Notes under the pieces: generated by a model
Seen by the model: the letters and a program-made list of their open reading frames with translations, nothing else
What the model was told of the DNA's origin: nothing
The model's database searches: none
Assembly (NCBI GenBank): GCA_030433055.1
Contig: JAUILJ010000308.1
Location: 1 to 8,325, forward strand
Length of the DNA stretch: 8,325 bases
Source: Polyangia bacterium
Lineage (GTDB): Bacteria; Myxococcota_A; Polyangia; Polyangiales; Polyangiaceae
Reading direction: 5' to 3'
Translations under genes and position numbers: made by a program
Shown here: one piece after another, positions 6,500 to 8,325 of the stretch
How positions within the stretch are numbered: the first letter of the stretch is position 1
Layout of the letters: each line of letters begins with the position of its first letter

Positions 6500-6505
6500 A
6501 GTATA
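6500..6505 (-). promoter_or_regulatory. Candidate -10 element (TATACT) giving a leaderless mRNA
   Basis: Read on the minus strand, TATACT is followed by GCGCGGC and then the ATG at 6492. Transcription starting 6-8 bases after the hexamer would begin at the start codon. No Shine-Dalgarno site is present, which fits a leaderless message. No recognisable -35 is found at 16-18 bases. It separates the GFA-glycosyltransferase unit from the translocon operon that ends 62 bases upstream at 6555. Confidence 0.4.
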
Positions 6506-6554
6506 GCGATCCCCGATACGCCGGAGGGCTCTGAATTGGAGCGTGCCGGGGCCG

Positions 6555-7325
6555 CTACCCGCGGAACAAGGCAGATTGCTTGGCCTTGTTGTCGGCGTCG
6601 GTCATCTCACGGAAGAAGTCGATCACGGCTCGGATCTGATCCCTCGCCTTGTCCACGTCGTCGCGCAGGAGCCGCTCGCGGCGGTCGGCGGCATCGGACC
6701 TGACCTGGTGTTCTTCGGCGCTGGCGTCGTGGTCGGCGGCCGAGGCGTCGTACTGGCCCTTGAGGATCGCGCCGCCGCCGGAGACGCCGCCGCCCGCCCC
6801 GTCGAGCACCATGCTCGCTCCATCGGCCCACTGGCTCTGGGCCTTGGCGATATCCACGGCCGCCTGGGCCTGTTCCAGCTCGGGAGAGGCTTGCCCAACA
6901 CCGCTGGCGCTGGCCTGAGCTTGCGCTTCCGCGAGGTTAGCCTGGGCGTCGAGCTGCTTGCAGGCAGCGTTCGCCTTGAGGACTCCCCCCGTCGCGGTCA
7001 GGGCTCCCGCGGCGATCTGAGAGACTCCGGAAGCCCAAGCGGCGCTGCGCATGTCGTCGGCCCGGGCGCGCAACTCGGCAATCCTCGCCCGCGCCTCCTG
7101 CATGATGTTGGCTTCCTCGATCATGGCCTGCTTGCGCGAGCTCGCGCGATCTGCCTGGTGGCTCTTGGTGAGCAACGCAACCAGCGCCAGCACGGACCCG
7201 GGTTCGAGGCTGGCTTGGGGTGAGGGGAGCAGCGCATCCGCTGCCTCAGCTTCCGTGGGGACGTATGGCTCCCCGAGGTCAACGCCTTGGGTCGCTCCGG
7301 CCCCATCGATGGTCATTCCGCCCAT
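6555..7325 (-). CDS. sctB: Type III secretion minor translocator, YopD/IpaC/SctB-like
   Basis: This 256-residue protein is the last gene of the operon. ATG 7325 is chosen over the GTG at 7349 because GGAGG (7334-7338) lies 8 bases upstream and the ATG falls 2 bases after the preceding stop (TGA-GC-ATG). The layout fits a minor translocator. There is a polar, Gly/Pro-rich N-terminus (1-45), a short helix (46-62), a coiled-coil-like stretch (64-95), one hydrophobic segment (about 97-118, starting at W98), and Ala/Gln-rich helices. A Gly-rich patch (177-187) and a charged C-terminal helix that turns amphipathic near DFFREM (236-241) follow. In T3SS these proteins pair with SctE to form the target-membrane pore. 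YopD and IpaC are larger, about 300-360 residues. The assignment rests on layout and on its position after the chaperone and SctE-like gene; no short diagnostic motif exists. There is no Sec signal, as expected for a T3SS substrate. Confidence 0.72.
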   Translation of the reverse strand: MGGMTIDGAGATQGVDLGEPYVPTEAEAADALLPSPQASLEPGSVLALVALLTKSHQADRASSRKQAMIEEANIMQEARARIAELRARADDMRSAAWASGVSQIAAGALTATGGVLKANAACKQLDAQANLAEAQAQASASGVGQASPELEQAQAAVDIAKAQSQWADGASMVLDGAGGGVSGGGAILKGQYDASAADHDASAEEHQVRSDAADRRERLLRDDVDKARDQIRAVIDFFREMTDADNKAKQSALFRG

Positions 7326-7327
7326 GC

Positions 7328-8131
7328 TCAGATCCTCCGGTAGAAGCACGCTTCCAGCGTGCGCTGCTGCTCGTCCAGTGAGCCGCGGATGCTGCCCAGC
7401 ACCCGCTCCGACCCCTCGTCCTCGTCCTTCAGCGCCTGGAGCAACACCTGCTGCAGGCGCTGCATCCGTGCGGCATCAACCTTGGCAGCCTCGGCGTCTG
7501 CCATCTTCTGCTGAGCGTGGGCGTTGGCTTCACCTGCCTGGATGGTCGCCACCCCGGCGGTAGCCGTAGCGGTGCCTTGCGCCGCCATCGCGACGCCCTG
7601 GCCCACGCCCATCGTCGTGGCGCCGGCAACACCGCCACCGGCCAGACTCATACCGAGGGTCGTCCAGTTCGCCGCCTCGTCGCTCATCCCGAGCTTCTGC
7701 ATGATCTGCGTCTCGCCCTGGAGAAACGCGCCAGACGAGAGCGCCAACGCGACCACGGGGGCCGCCGCACCTCCGCTGGCGACCACCGCGGCCACGCAGC
7801 CAGCAACCGCAGCGAGCTTGCCTACCGTGGACGCGACGCTCGCCACATTGCTCCAGAAGCCGCCCCGCTTCTTGGCCTCCGCGGCCTCTGCGATCGCCTT
7901 GCGCAGCTTCTCCAGCGCTTGCTTGCGGAGCTGATGATTGTTTGCAGTCTGCTTGCTCGCAGACTTGATGTTGATGGCCCTATCCGCGCTCTGGAAGGCG
8001 AACAAGGCCATCAAGCCATCCTCACCGGTGAGCGGCAGCAGGCTCACCTGGCTCAGGTCGGCCCCGCCCACTGTATTGTTTCCCGGGGGTGCGGCAACGA
8101 CGCCAGCACCCCCGCTCGCTGTAACTTCCAT
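7328..8131 (-). CDS. sctE: Type III secretion major translocator, YopB/IpaB/SctE-like
   Basis: This 267-residue protein has a polar N-terminus (1-40) and a helical, basic stretch (50-89). A hydrophobic region from GGFWSNV (90-96) to about 136 follows, rich in Ala and Gly. A short amphipathic link containing KLGMSDEAANW (146-156) leads to a second weakly hydrophobic Gly/Ala stretch (157-198) and a coiled-coil C-terminus (203-262). Two membrane-crossing segments with a short link, flanked by coiled coils, are the hallmark of YopB/SseC-family pore formers that insert into target membranes. Known members are 400-600 residues, so this is a compact version with a very short N-terminal part. ATG 8131 has AAGGGAGAA upstream at normal distance and starts 3 bases after the chaperone stop. 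No Sec signal is seen. Another Ala-rich membrane-active protein could mimic this layout, but the gene order makes the translocator call much more likely. Confidence 0.76.
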   Translation of the reverse strand: MEVTASGGAGVVAAPPGNNTVGGADLSQVSLLPLTGEDGLMALFAFQSADRAINIKSASKQTANNHQLRKQALEKLRKAIAEAAEAKKRGGFWSNVASVASTVGKLAAVAGCVAAVVASGGAAAPVVALALSSGAFLQGETQIMQKLGMSDEAANWTTLGMSLAGGGVAGATTMGVGQGVAMAAQGTATATAGVATIQAGEANAHAQQKMADAEAAKVDAARMQRLQQVLLQALKDEDEGSERVLGSIRGSLDEQQRTLEACFYRRI

Positions 8132-8134
8132 GGT

Positions 8135-8325
8135 TCAGTTCTCCCTTCGTTCGCAGGCAGCCAGGATGGGGAGGAGCTCATCGGCCTCGGCCTCGACGAT
8201 GCGCTCGCGCGCCTCCATCAAGGCGTCACTGGCAGCTTCTCCCAGGTTCTGCAGCAGCCGGGCGCGCCCGAGGGCGCAGCGCGGCGCTGGCTCCGCTTCC
8301 ACCATTCCCACGCCGTACATCTCCA
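8135..8325 (-). CDS. SycD/LcrH-class type III secretion chaperone (C-terminal part)
   Basis: The frame runs off the right edge, so only about 63 C-terminal residues are seen; the ATG at 8320 is internal. The segment EPAPRCALGRARLLQNLGEA and what follows fits the third TPR and terminal helix of SycD/LcrH/IpgC chaperones: Pro, small and Ala positions, then LLQ-x-x-GE, then A-x-E-x-I, then a Leu-rich final helix. These cytoplasmic TPR proteins, about 160-170 residues when complete, hold both translocators soluble before secretion and often take part in regulation. The gene sits directly upstream of the two translocator genes, as lcrH does before yopB and yopD. A generic TPR protein cannot be excluded from this fragment alone. 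Confidence 0.7.
   Translation of the reverse strand, partial: EMYGVGMVEAEPAPRCALGRARLLQNLGEAASDALMEARERIVEAEADELLPILAACERREN

Noticed and set aside
6543..7223. 226-residue open frame on the plus strand
   Set aside because: It is antisense to the SctB-like gene, and its Gly/Leu/Arg-rich composition shows no motif.
7250..8060. PxLxP chaperone-binding motif in the translocators
   Set aside because: The N-termini contain EPYVP and LLPL stretches, but no strict PxLxP, so the motif is not claimed as support.

Overview
The window is GC-rich and gene-dense. It most resembles a member of the Myxococcota (Polyangia / Sorangiineae type). The support is a Hanks-type Ser/Thr kinase, several lipobox-bearing or Cys-rich envelope proteins, and the overall base and codon use. 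No rRNA, tRNA or other phylogenetic marker is present, so this placement is an inference. No RNA gene, insertion sequence, phage gene or CRISPR array was seen.

Layout. Positions 2-298 (+) are the 3' end of a Cys-rich, probably exported protein. Positions 453-1685 (+) are a MurE-like ligase that lacks the N-terminal UDP-binding domain. Positions 1748-2245 (+) are a small lipoprotein. Positions 2247-2490 hold an array of about 2.6 copies of a palindrome-rich repeat, lying between two convergent genes. Positions 2501-3286 (-) are a lipobox-bearing, beta-rich envelope protein. It is divergent from a membrane-anchored Ser/Thr protein kinase at 3506-4870 (+); the control region between them carries a hairpin abutting a Shine-Dalgarno site. 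Positions 4889-5992 (-) are a family 2 glycosyltransferase with a TPR-like C-terminus. It follows a GFA-fold zinc protein at 5995-6492 (-) with 2 bases between them, forming a two-gene operon that converges on the kinase gene.

The right-hand 1.8 kb is the most striking part. Three tightly coupled minus-strand genes (8325 to 6555) read as an SycD/LcrH-class chaperone (partial), a YopB/SctE-like major translocator and a YopD/SctB-like minor translocator. They are separated by 3 and 2 bases. This is the same gene order as lcrH-yopB-yopD in host-cell-targeting type III secretion systems. Finding a pore-forming translocon cassette in what looks like a free-living or predatory bacterium suggests a contact-dependent injection system aimed at eukaryotic or bacterial prey. 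The rest of the secretion apparatus would lie beyond the right edge and cannot be seen here.

The other genes do not form an obvious single pathway with the translocon. The kinase could be a regulator, but nothing in the sequence ties it to the T3SS operon.
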